NCBI RefSeq assembly: GCF_037975245.1
Contig: NC_092579.1
Coordinates: 24,721,166-24,785,165 of the forward strand
DNA from: Apostichopus japonicus
Taxonomy: Eukaryota > Echinodermata > Holothuroidea > Aspidochirotida > Stichopodidae
Reading direction: 5' to 3'
Length of the DNA stretch: 64,000 nucleotides
The notes under the pieces are model-generated. The model ran no database searches. It saw only the letters and a program-made list of their open reading frames with translations, and was not told the origin of the DNA. Of this stretch, positions 53,181-63,400 are shown one piece after another (the stretch's first letter is position 1; the number at the start of each line of letters is the position of its first letter). Both the position numbers and the translations under genes were made by a program.

Positions 53181-53440
53181 TACACTCAAAAAACGTGATA
53201 CACAGGTTAAGTAAAATTAAACTTAATTTTCATGTGAAATAAGAACACTTAAACATTTAAGTAAAAATTACTTAACTGCTGGTTTGTACAGTTTTACATG
53301 TTTATTATGTAACGCAAATGCAACACTGTTATGTAAAATTTTGCCAGAGAAGTTTACATAGCACCCATTTAGTAAATATTTTATACAGGTTTTAGGTTAA
53401 TTATTACCTAGTAATTAGGTAAAAAATATATGGATGCATG
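53181..53440 (+). mobile_element. Unpaired second transposon terminus nested in the element
   Basis: At 53181 the sequence TACACTCAAAAAACGTG repeats the outer terminus (TACACTCAAAAAA shared, including the preceding TA) but then diverges into its own subterminal region. That region has TTAAGTAAAA, ATTACTTAAC and TTTAGTAAA motifs. I looked for a matching inverted end (TTTTTTGAGTGTA) further right in the element and did not find one. It may be the remaining end of a related element that inserted at TA and later lost its other end. Confidence 0.5.
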
Positions 53441-53657
53441 TTTGAATCGCTCACAGCAGAGAGGTACATTTAAGAGAGAGCAAAAAGCAAAGACAACACA
53501 AACAATTCAGAATGTGCGATTTTCAGCAATTAAACACCCTACTACCTTCCTATTCCAGAGGTCCATATATTATATCCCATTAAATGTAAAATAAACAATT
53601 TAGGCTATAAAAGTACTGTCTTGTGGAATGAAGTCAACTTAAAAGTGCCAACATTTT
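53441..53657. other. Transposon interior, no recognised feature
   Basis: A/T-rich sequence between the nested terminus and the 165-bp repeats. There is no open frame above background and no repeat or RNA-like structure that I can support. Confidence 0.5.
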
Positions 53658-54192
53658 CAATTGCTACAGTTCAGTTACTTGGTCCTTAATGTTTGCGCAT
53701 GCCTTTTGGTATTCCAGATTAAACACAAAGAAACAATTCTTCCCAAAGTCAATTTCAAATATGCAACAACTTTAGAGAAATTCTGATCCATGGGATGAGA
53801 AAACACGGAGTGCTGTGTATGATGACTGCAACACTACAGTGACTATGTATTTGTTGTTGGCAAATGCCTTTTGGTATTCCAGATTAAACACAAGAAACAA
53901 CTCTTCCCAAAGTCAATTTCAAATAGGCAACAACTTTAGATATATGCTGATCCGTGGGATGAGAAAACGTAGAGTGCTGTCTCTGATGACTGCTACACTG
54001 CAGTTACTTTGTCTTTGTTGTTGGCTCGTGCCCTTGGTATTCCAAATTAAACACAAAGAAACAACTCTTCCCAAAGACAATTCCAAATAAGCAACAACTT
54101 TACATACATTCTGATCCTTGAGATGAGGAAACGTGGAGTGCTGTCTATGACAACTGCTAAACTGCAGTTACTTTGTCTTTTTTGTTGGCACG
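53658..54192. repeat. ~165-bp internal tandem repeat, 3.3 copies
   Basis: GCCTTTTGGTATTCC occurs at 53701 and 53866, with GCCCTTGGTATTCC at 54030, giving periods of 165 and 164 bp. Each unit also contains AAACAA(C/T)TCTTCCCAAAG, GCAACAACTTTA, CTGATCC and GAGTGCTGT. A partial fourth unit ends with TTTGTTGGCACG. The + strand open frame across it changes with each unit and is not conserved, so it is not a gene. The repeats lie in the 3' part of the - strand gene relic. Confidence 0.85.
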
Positions 54193-54484
54193 GTAAGCAT
54201 AAAAATCTCGAATCTGGTTGCACTTCACACCACCAGGCAACTGGTAGACAACTTCTTGGAAAATTCCCAGGCACCGAAACTTGCAATTTGGTATAATTCA
54301 GATTTAACGCGTAGAATCATTTGAAGCAACATCAATGGCTTCATAAATGTCCTCTGGGGTAGCGCATGTCTCTCGATGATCACAAATGACTGCTGAGGAT
54401 GTATTTTGCTTCCTCCAAGAAGTAACACATATTGCTGAGGTCTTTCTGAAATCTTTTGCAAATAGAATTCCAAGTTGATGCTAC

Positions 54485-55408
54485 CTAAGTAACAAAGAAA
54501 AGAAAATTCCCATCATAATGAAGTTGTGTTAAAACATTCTTGGAGCATAGGCAATTATTTACATGTACCCCTCACAAAACATTGACATTCCTAAAGAAAA
54601 TGCACACAATTTAATCAGTTGTGGTTGTCTTCTTCAAGCACGTTTGAAACTAGAAAGCCAGATGGCCTATAGTGATTCCTTGTCAAACAGGAACTTGCAT
54701 TAAACTTTCATCAGACAATGTAGGCAACTTTTACAACGAATGCATCATGTTAACAATGCTTAAAACAGTGCTCACTCCCATTGTATGCAATTGTGTAGAT
54801 GGCTATGAACTATAACAGCTAGATCCATAATATCGCTAAATTATAGTTGGGCCTAGGTCTAAAAGTATCACCGATCCACATCAGCTTCGGCCTACTTGCT
54901 ACAACTTACAAGCTAAAATGGCAATTAGTGGTAATTATATATTGCATTACATGAATATATGTTTATCCTTTATTAAACATAGTACCAGCGTAACTATAGG
55001 CCCATGCCAGATGCTATTAAAAATGCATTGCCTTGAAATAGCTTAAGTATATCCTACTAGTGCTACTACTACTTAAAAAAGTGACTCGCAGGGTATACGA
55101 AGTTACGGTTAACGCCCAAAAGGAATAGAATGCACTAGGTTACATAAAAGGCCTAGATCAAGGTCCTCCACCCGTCCGTAGGCAATTCTGTTTAATTTTA
55201 CTTGTATGTAGGTTACAAAGATTCGTTGACAATTATCAGTTGACTATGACAAATAGCACCTAGCCTATTATATTAACTTATCGTATGACTTTAACGTTAG
55301 GTCTACGTAACGCAAGCGATTCAAATGCATTGGTCTACCCAACTTAGTCGTGGGTCTCTAAGCATATCTCGTTCTTTTCACGTTCACTTACATAACATCA
55401 AAACATAC
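54485..55408 (-). other. Predicted intron of the transposon gene relic
   Basis: Bounded by GTATGT at the 5' side and a pyrimidine-rich TTTTCTTTTCTTTGTTACTTAG-like tract at the 3' side (complement of 54485-54506). It is about 924 bp and A/T-rich, and no other feature is seen inside it. Splicing is inferred from these signals and from the unbroken frame across the junction. Confidence 0.5.
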
Positions 55409-55466
55409 CTCCGAATTTTTCAATCAATTCTTCCAGGTCCCAGTCTCCTATAACGTCATTTTCCAT
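55409..55466 (-). other. Exon 1 coding part of the transposon gene relic
   Basis: 58 coding bases giving an acidic peptide (DWDLEELIEKF). It ends in phase 1 at a strong donor, CGGAG followed by GTATGT. A short upstream ATG (in ACAATGGCATGG) would open a different frame and stop within a few codons. I chose 55466 because it leads in frame across the splice. Confidence 0.5.
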
Positions 55467-55589
55467 GCCATTGTAGCTCGTTATCGCACACTGAGTACGT
55501 AACGTTATGTGGCTTGCACGTATATATGGCCGTGTAGTGGTTACTATAGTACATTTAGTAACGATAAATGTTGTCAGTGGTTTAAACAC

Positions 55590-55764
55590 TTAACTTGCAC
55601 TAAGAATCCAGCTGATGGGGGTTTGACCAATCGGAATGCTCGAACTGAAAGTACACTTTCTGCAGGTGTAAAAAATACACGCTACATGAATTATGTTACC
55701 CTACTCAGGGTCAGAGTAACCCTTCAGGTGTAGGGTGAACGGTTACACCTGGAAAGTGTTCAAA
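55590..55764. repeat. Right subterminal region of the transposon
   Basis: Contains GCAGGTGTAAAAAATACACG, CAGGTGTAGGG, TTACACCTGG and AGTGTTC motifs. These are the same GGTGT/AACACY family as at the left end, with GCAGGTGT present on both sides. There are also short inverted pieces GTTACCCTAC/CAGAGTAACCC. No gene is seen. Confidence 0.55.
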
Positions 55765-55788
55765 TTCAACACTCCATTTTTTTGCGTG
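55765..55788 (-). repeat. Right terminal inverted repeat
   Basis: Its complement starts CACGCAAAAAAATGGAG and ends GTGTTGAA, mirroring the left end. Confidence 0.9.
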
Positions 55789-55790
55789 TA
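55789..55790. other. Target-site duplication TA, right
   Basis: The TA follows TTTTTTTGCGTG, and the satellite then resumes with TCAATCGAATGTGCGG in register with the left flank. Confidence 0.85.
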
Positions 55791-57430
55791 TCAATCGAAT
55801 GTGCGGTTACGATAAATCGAATGTGCGTTACATTTAAATAAAATGTGTGGTACCGATAAATCGAATGTGCGGTACCGATAAATCGAATGTGCGGAACCGA
55901 TCAATCGATTGTGCGGTGCCTATCAATCGAATGTGCGGTGACGATCAATCTAATATGCGGTACCGATAAATCAAATGTGCGGTATCGATCAATCGAATAT
56001 GCGGTACCGATGAATCAAATATGCGGTACCGATGAATCGAATGTGCGTTGCCGATAAATCGAATATGCGGTACCGATAAATCGAATGTGCGGTACCGATA
56101 AATCGAATGTGCGGTACCGATCAAAAGAATGTGCGTTACCGATAAATCGAATGTTTGTTACCCATCAATCGAACGTGCGGTTCCGATAAGTCGAATGTGC
56201 GGTATATTTAAATCGAATGTGCGGTACATTTAAATAGAATGTGCGGTAGCGATAAATCGAATGTGCGGTAGCGATCAATCGAAATTGCGGTACCAATCAA
56301 TCGAAAATGCGGTACCGATCAATCGAAAGTGCGGTAGAGATCAATCGATTGTGCGTTGCCGATCAATCGAATGTTCGGTACCGATAAAACAAATGTGCGG
56401 TACCGATAAAACGAATGTGCAGTACCGATCAATAGAATGTTCGTTACCGATAAATAGAATGTGCGTTGCCGATTAATAGAATTTGCGGTACCGATGAATC
56501 GAATGTGCGGTACCGATCAATCGAATGTGGGGAACCGATCAATCTAATGTGCGGAATCCCATTCATCGAATGTTCGGTACCGATAAATCGAATGTGCGTT
56601 ACCAATTAATCGAATGTGCGGTACCTATAAATCGAATGTGCAGTACCGGTCAATCGAATGTGCGGTACCGATCAATCGAATGTGCGGTACCGATAAATCG
56701 AATGTGCGTTACCAATTAATCGATTGTGCTGTACCGATCAATCGAATGTGCGGTACCGATCAATCGAATGTGGGGAACCGATCAATCTAATGTGCGGAAT
56801 CCCATTAATCGAATGTTCGGTACCGATAAATCGAATGTGCGTTACCAATTAATCGAATGTGCGGTACCTATAAATCGAATGTGCAGTACCGGTCAATCGA
56901 ATGTGCGGTACCGATCAATCGAATGTGCGGTACCGATAAATCGAATGTGCGTTACCAATTAATCGATTGTGCTGTACCGATAAATCGAATGTGCGTTACC
57001 GGTCAATCAAATGTGCGGTACCGATCAATCGAATGTGCGGTACCGATCAATAGAATGTGCGTTGCCGATAAATCGAATATGCGGTACCGATTAATCGAAT
57101 GTGCGGTACCTATCAATCGAATGAGGGTAACCGATCAATCTTATGTGCGGAATCCGATTAATCGAATGTGCGGTATTGATCAATCGAATGTGCGGTACCG
57201 ATAAATCGAATGTGCGGTACCGATCAATCGAATGTGGGGAACCGATCATTCTAATGTGCGGAATCCGATTAATCGAATGTGCGGTATTGATCAATCGAAT
57301 GTGTGTTGCCGATAAATTGAATGTGCGGTACCTATCAATCGAATGAGGGTAACCGATCAATCTAATGTGCGGAATCCGATTAATCGAATGTGCGGTATTG
57401 ATCAATCGAATGTGCGGTACCGATAAATCG
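55791..57430 (+). repeat. 22-bp satellite right of the transposon
   Basis: Resumes in the same register as the left flank. The first monomers (GCGGTTACGATAAATCG, TACATTTAAATAAAATG, GGAACCGATCAATCGATTG) follow the order seen at 45065-45180 and 50640-50750. Later monomers include local copies of a module with GAATGTGGGGAACCGATC and GGAATCCCATT near 56527 and 56770, and GAATGAGGGTAACCG near 57121 and 57342. Confidence 0.92.
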
Positions 57431-60400
57431 AATGTGTGTTGCCGATAAATTGAATGTGCGGTTCCGATCAATCGAATGTGCGTTACCAATAAAACGAATG
57501 TGCGTTGCCGATCAACCCAATGTGCGGTATCGATCAATCGAATGTGCGGTACCAATTAATTTATTGTGCTGTACCGATCAATCGATTGTTCAATACCGGT
57601 CAATCGAATGTGCGGTACCGATCAATCGAATGTGCGGTACCGATTAATCGAATGTGCGTTACCTATCAAACGAATGTGCAGTACCGATCAACCCAATGTG
57701 CGGTATCGATCAATCGAATGTGCGGTATTGCTTAATCGATTGTGCTGTACCGATCAATCGATTGTTCGGTACCGGTCAATCGAATGTGCGGTACCGATCA
57801 ATCGAATGTGCGTTGCTGATAAATAGAATGTGCGTTGCCGATAAATCGAATATGCGGTACCGATTAATCGAATGTGCGGTACCGATCAATCGAATGTGTG
57901 GTACCGATCAATCGAATGTGCGTTGCCGATCAATCGAATATGCGGTACCGATTAATCGAATGTGCGGTACCTATCAATGGAATGTGCGGTACCGATCAAT
58001 GGAATGTGCGTTGCCGATAAATCGAATGTGACTTGGCTATAAATCGAATGTGCGGTACGGATTAATCGAATGTGCGGTACCGATCAATCGAATGTGCCGT
58101 ACCGATAAATCGAATGTGCGTTACCGATCAATCGAATGTGCGGTAATGATAAATCGGATGTGCGTTGCCGATCAAACGAATGTGCGGTACCGATAAATAG
58201 AATGTGCTGTACCGATCAATCGAATGTGCGGTACCGATAAATAGAATGTGCGTAGCCGATAACTCGAATATGCGTTACCGATTAATCGAATGTGCGGTAC
58301 CGATCAATCGAATGTGCAGTACCGATCAACCCAATGTGCGGTATCGATCAATCGATTGTTCGGTACCGATAAATCGAATGTGCGTTACCAATTAATCGAA
58401 TGTGCGGTACCTATAAATAGAATGTGCAGTACCGATCAATCGAATGTTCGGTACCGATAAATCAAATGTGCGTTACCGATTAATCGATTGTTTAACCGAT
58501 AAATAGAATGTGCTGTACCGATCAATCGATTGTGCGGTACCGATCAATCGAATGTGCGGTACCGATAAATCGAATGTGCGTTACCAATTAATTGAATGTG
58601 CGGTGCCGATCAATCGAATGTGCGTTACCAAATAATCGATTGTTTGGTACCGATCAATCGATTGTGCGTTATCGATCAATCGAATGTGCGGTAGCGATCA
58701 ATCGAATGTGCGGTACCGATAAATCGAATGTGCGTTGGCGATTAATAGAATATGCGGTACCGATAAATCGAATGTGTGTTGCCGATAAATCGAATGTGCA
58801 GTACCGATAAGTCGAATGTGCGGGACTGATCAATCGAATGTGCGTTGCTTATAAATCGAATGTGCGTTATAGATCAATCGAATGTGCGGTACCGATAAAT
58901 AGAATGTGCGGTACCGATCAAAAGAATGTGCGTTACCGATAAATCGAATGTGTGTTACCGGTCAATCGAATGTGCGGTTCCGATAAGTCGAATGTGCGGT
59001 ACATTAAAATCGAATGTTCGGTACATTTAAATAGAATGTGCGGTAGCGATAAATCGAATGTGCGGTAGCGATCAATCGGAGATGCGGTACCGATCAATCG
59101 AAAGTGCGGTAGAGATCCATCGATTGTGCTGTACCGATCAATCGAATGTGCGGTACCGATAAATCGAATGTGCGTTACCAATTAATCGAATGTGCGGTAC
59201 CGATCAATCGAATGTGCGTTACCAATTAATCGATTGTTTGGTACCGATCAATCCATTGTGCGGTACCGATCAATCGAATGTGCGGTATCGATAAATAGAA
59301 TGTGCGTTGCCGATAAATCGAATATGCGTTACCGATTAATCGAATGTGCGGTACCGATCAATCGAATGTGCAGTACCGATCAACCCAATGTGCGGTATCG
59401 ATCAATCGATTGTTCGGTACCGATAAATCGAATGTGCGTTACCAATTAATCGAATGTGCGGTACCGATAAATAGAATGTGCAGTACCGATCAATCGAATG
59501 TTCGGTACCGATAAATCAAATGTGCGTTACCGATTAATCGATTGTTTAACCGATAAATAGAATGTGCTGTACCGATCAATCGATTGTGCGGTACCGATCA
59601 ATCGAATGTGCGGTACCGATAAATCGAATGTGCGTTACCAATTAATTGAATGTGCGGTGCCGATCAATCGAATGTGCGTTACCAAATAATCGATTGTTTG
59701 GTACCGATCAATCGATTGTGCGTTATCGATCAATCGAATGTGCGGTAGCGATCAATCGAATGTGCGGTACCGATAAATCGAATGTGCGTTGGCGATTAAT
59801 AGAATATGCGGTACCGATAAATCGAATGTGTGTTGCCGATAAATCGAATGTGCAGTACCGATAAGTCGAATGTGCGGGACTGATCAATCGAATGTGCGTT
59901 GCTTATAAATCGAATGTGCGTTATAGATCAATCGAATGTGCGGTACCGATAAATAGAATGTGCGGTACCGATCAAAAGAATGTGCGTTACCGATAAATCG
60001 AATGTGTGTTACCGGTCAATCGAATGTGCGGTTCCGATAAGTCGAATGTGCGGTACATTAAAATCGAATGTGCGGTACATTTAAATAGAATGTGCGGTAG
60101 CGATAAATCGAATGTGCGGTAGCGATCAATCGGAGATGCGGTACCGATCAATCGAAAGTGCGGTAGAGATCCATCGATTGTGCTGTACCGATCAATCGAA
60201 TGTGCGGTACCGATAAATCGAATGTGCGTTACCAATTAATCGAATGTGCGGTACCGATCAATCGAATGTGCGTTACCAATTAATCGATTGTTTGGTACCG
60301 ATCAATCCATTGTGCGGTACCGATCAATCGAATGTGCGGTATCGATAAATAGAATGTGCGTTGCCGATAAATCGAATATGCGGTACCGATGAATCGAATG

Positions 60401-63400
60401 TGCGGTACCAATTAATCGAATGTGCGGTACCGATCAATCGAATGTGCGGTATCGATCAATCGAATGTGCGGTACCGATAAATAGAATGTGCGTTGCCGAT
60501 AAATCGAATATGCGGTACCGATTAATCGAATGTGCGGTACCTATCAATCGAATGTGCGGTACCGATCATTGGAATGTGCGTTGCCGATCAATCGAATGTC
60601 CGGTACCGATAAAGCAAATGTGCGTTACCGATAAAACGAATGTGCAGTACCGATCAATCGAATGTTCGGTACCGATAAATCGAATGTGCGTTACCAATTA
60701 ATCGATTGAGCGGTACCGATCAATCGATTGTGCGATACCGATCAATCGAATATGCGTTACCGATCAATCGAATGTGCGGTACCGATTAATCGAATGTGCG
60801 GTACCGATAAATAGAATGTGCAGCACCGATCAATCGAATGTTCGGCACCGATAAATCGAATGTGCGTTACCGATTAATCGATTGATTAACCGATAAATAG
60901 AATGTGCTGTACCGATCAATCGATTGTGCGGTACCGATCAATCGAATGTGCGTTACCAATTAGTCGAATGTGCGGTACCGATCAATCGAATGTGCGTTAC
61001 CAATTAATCGATTTTGTGGTACCGATCAATCGATTGTGCGGTACCGATCAATCGAATGTGCGGTATCGATCAATTGATTGTGCGGTACCGATAAATAGAA
61101 TGTGCGGTACCGATTAATAGGATATGCGGTACCGATAAATCGAATGTGCGGTTCCGATAAGTCGAATGTGCGGTACATTAAAATCGAATGTGCGGTACAT
61201 TTAAATAGAATGTGCGGTACCGATAAATCGAATGTGCGTTACCAATTAATCGAATGTGCGGTACCGATCAATCGAATGTGCGTTACCAATTAATCGATTG
61301 TGCGGTACCGATCAATCGATTGTGCGTTGCCGATCAATCGAATGTGCAGTACCGATCAATCGAATGTGGGGGACTGATAAATCGAATGTGCGTTATAGAT
61401 CAATCGAATGTGCGGTACCGATAAATAGAATGTGCGGTACCGATCAAAAGAATGTGCGTTACCGATAAATCGAATGTGTGTTACCGATCAATCGAATGTG
61501 CGGATAAGATAAGTCGAATGTGCGGTACATTAAAATCGAATGTGCGGTACATTTAAATAGAATGTGCGGTAGCGATAAATCGAATGTGCGGTAGCGATCA
61601 ATCGAAAATGCGGTACCGATCAATCGAATGTGCGTTACCAATTAATCGATTGTGCGGTACCGATCAATCGATTGTGCGTTGCCGATAAATCGAATGTGCA
61701 GTACCGATCAATCGAATGTGGGGGACTGATAAATCGAATGTGCGTTATAGATCAATCGAATGTGCGGTACCGATAAATAGAATGTGCGGTACCGATCAAA
61801 AGAATGTGCGTTACCGATAAATCGAATGTGTGTTACCGATCAATCGAATGTGCGGTTAAGATAAGTCGAATGTGCGGTACATTAAAATCGAATGTGCGGT
61901 ACATTTAAAAAGAATGTGCGGTAGCGATCAATCGAATGTGCGTTGCTGATAAATAGAATGTGCGTTGCCGATAAATCGAATATGCGGTACCGATTAATCG
62001 AATGTGCGGTACCGATCAATCGAATGTGTGGTACCGATCAATCGAATGTGCGTTGCCGATCAATCGAATATGCGGTACCGATTAATCGAATGTGCGGTAC
62101 CTATCAATGGAATGTGCGGTACCGATCAATGGAATGTGCGTTGCCGATAAATCGAATGTGACTTGGCTATAAATCGAATGTGCGGTACGGATTAATCGAA
62201 TGTGCGGTACCGATCAATCGAATGTGCCGTACCAATAAATCGAATGTGCGTTACCGATCAATCGAATGTGCGGTAATGATAAATCGGATGTGCGTAGCCG
62301 ATAACTCGAATATGCGTTACCGATTAATCGAATGTGCGGTACCGATCAATCGAATGTGCAGTACCGATCAACCCAATGTGCGGTATCGATCAATCGATTG
62401 TTCGGTACCGATAAATCGAATGTGCGTTACCAATTAATCGAATGTGCGGTACCGATAAATAGAATGTGCAGTACCGATCAATCGAATGTTCGGTACCGAT
62501 AAATCAAATGTGCGTTACCGATTAATCGATTGTTTAACCGATAAATAGAATGTGCTGTACCGATCAATCGATTGTGCGGTACCGATCAATCGAATGTGCG
62601 GTACCGATAAATCGAATGTGCGTTACCAATTAATTGAATGTGCGGTGCCGATCAATCGAATGTGCGTTACCAATTAATCGATTGTTTGGTACCGATCAAT
62701 CGATTGTGCGTTATCGATCAATCGAATGTGCGGTAGCGATCAATCGAATGTGCGGTACCGATAAATCGAATGTGCGTTGGCGATTAATAGAATATGCGGT
62801 ACCGATAAATCGAATGTGTGTTGCCGATAAATCGAATGTGCAGTACCGATAAGTCGAATGTGCGGGATTGATCAATCGAATGTGCGTTGCTTATAAATCG
62901 AATGTGCGTTATAGATCAATCGAATGTGCGGTACCGATAAATAGAATGTGCGGTACCGATCAAAAGAATGTGCGTTACCGATAAATCGAATGTGTGTTAC
63001 CGGTCAATCGAATGTGCGGTTCCGATAAGTCGAATGTGCGGTACATTAAAATCGAATGTGCGGTACATTTAAATAGAATGTGCGGTAGCGATAAATCGAA
63101 TGTGCGGTAGCGATCAATCGGAGATGCGGTACCGATCAATCGAAAGTGCGGTAGAGATCCATCGATTGTGCTGTACCGATCAATCGAATGTGCGGTACCG
63201 ATAAATCGAATGTGCGTTACCAATTAATCGAATGTGCGGTACCGATCAATCGAATGTGCGTTACCAATTAATCGATTGTTTGGTACCGATCAATCCATTG
63301 TGCGGTACCGATCAATCGAATGTGCGGTATCGATAAATAGAATGTGCGTTGCCGATAAATCGAATATGCGGTACCGATGAATCGAATGTGCGGTACCAAT

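Larger units (their letters stand above)
54157..55466 (-). pseudogene. Broken two-exon gene carried by the transposon
   Basis: Exon 1 starts at ATG 55464-55466 and reads MENDVIGDWDLEELIEKFG, then one base, up to a GTATGT donor at 55408. The acceptor TTTGTTACTTAG ends at 54485. The first two bases of exon 2 complete a Gly codon, and the frame continues SINLEFYLQKISERPQQ and LLLGGSKIHPQQ to a stop at 54225. Downstream, other frames read more protein-like: ICDHRETCATPEDIYEAID, then QEVVYQLPGGVKCNQIRDF up to TAG 54157-54159. Exon 2 is therefore probably frameshifted at least twice. The layout faintly recalls a family of uncharacterised intron-containing animal proteins with an 'hxxxLNhxY' C-terminal segment; function is unknown. 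It could be a captured host fragment or an element-encoded accessory protein. Confidence 0.5.
52827..55788 (-). mobile_element. Non-autonomous DNA transposon with 24-bp TIRs and TA target duplication
   Basis: A 2,962-bp insertion bounded by 24-bp inverted repeats (52827-52850 and 55765-55788) that differ at two positions, flanked by TA on both sides. Removing the element and one TA restores GTGTCTATCAATCG exactly as found near 45052, 46064 and 51632. The ends begin CAC and carry dense subterminal AACACY/GTGTT motifs, as in CMC (CACTA/Mirage-like) elements. However, TA duplication also fits other superfamilies, so I leave the superfamily open. No transposase frame with catalytic residues is visible. 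Strand is given as that of its gene relic. Confidence 0.9.

Noticed and set aside
53815-54090. 91-codon + strand frame within the transposon
   Set aside because: It runs through the 165-bp tandem repeat and the frame is not kept from unit to unit; no recognisable domain.
55509-55733. 74-codon + strand frame near the right end of the transposon
   Set aside because: It overlaps the exon 1 upstream region and subterminal repeats on the opposite strand; no domain or codon evidence.
52827-55788. Assignment of the transposon to Tc1/mariner because of the TA duplication
   Set aside because: There is no DDE/D transposase, the ends begin CAC with dense subterminal repeats, and TA duplication alone is not specific; superfamily left open.
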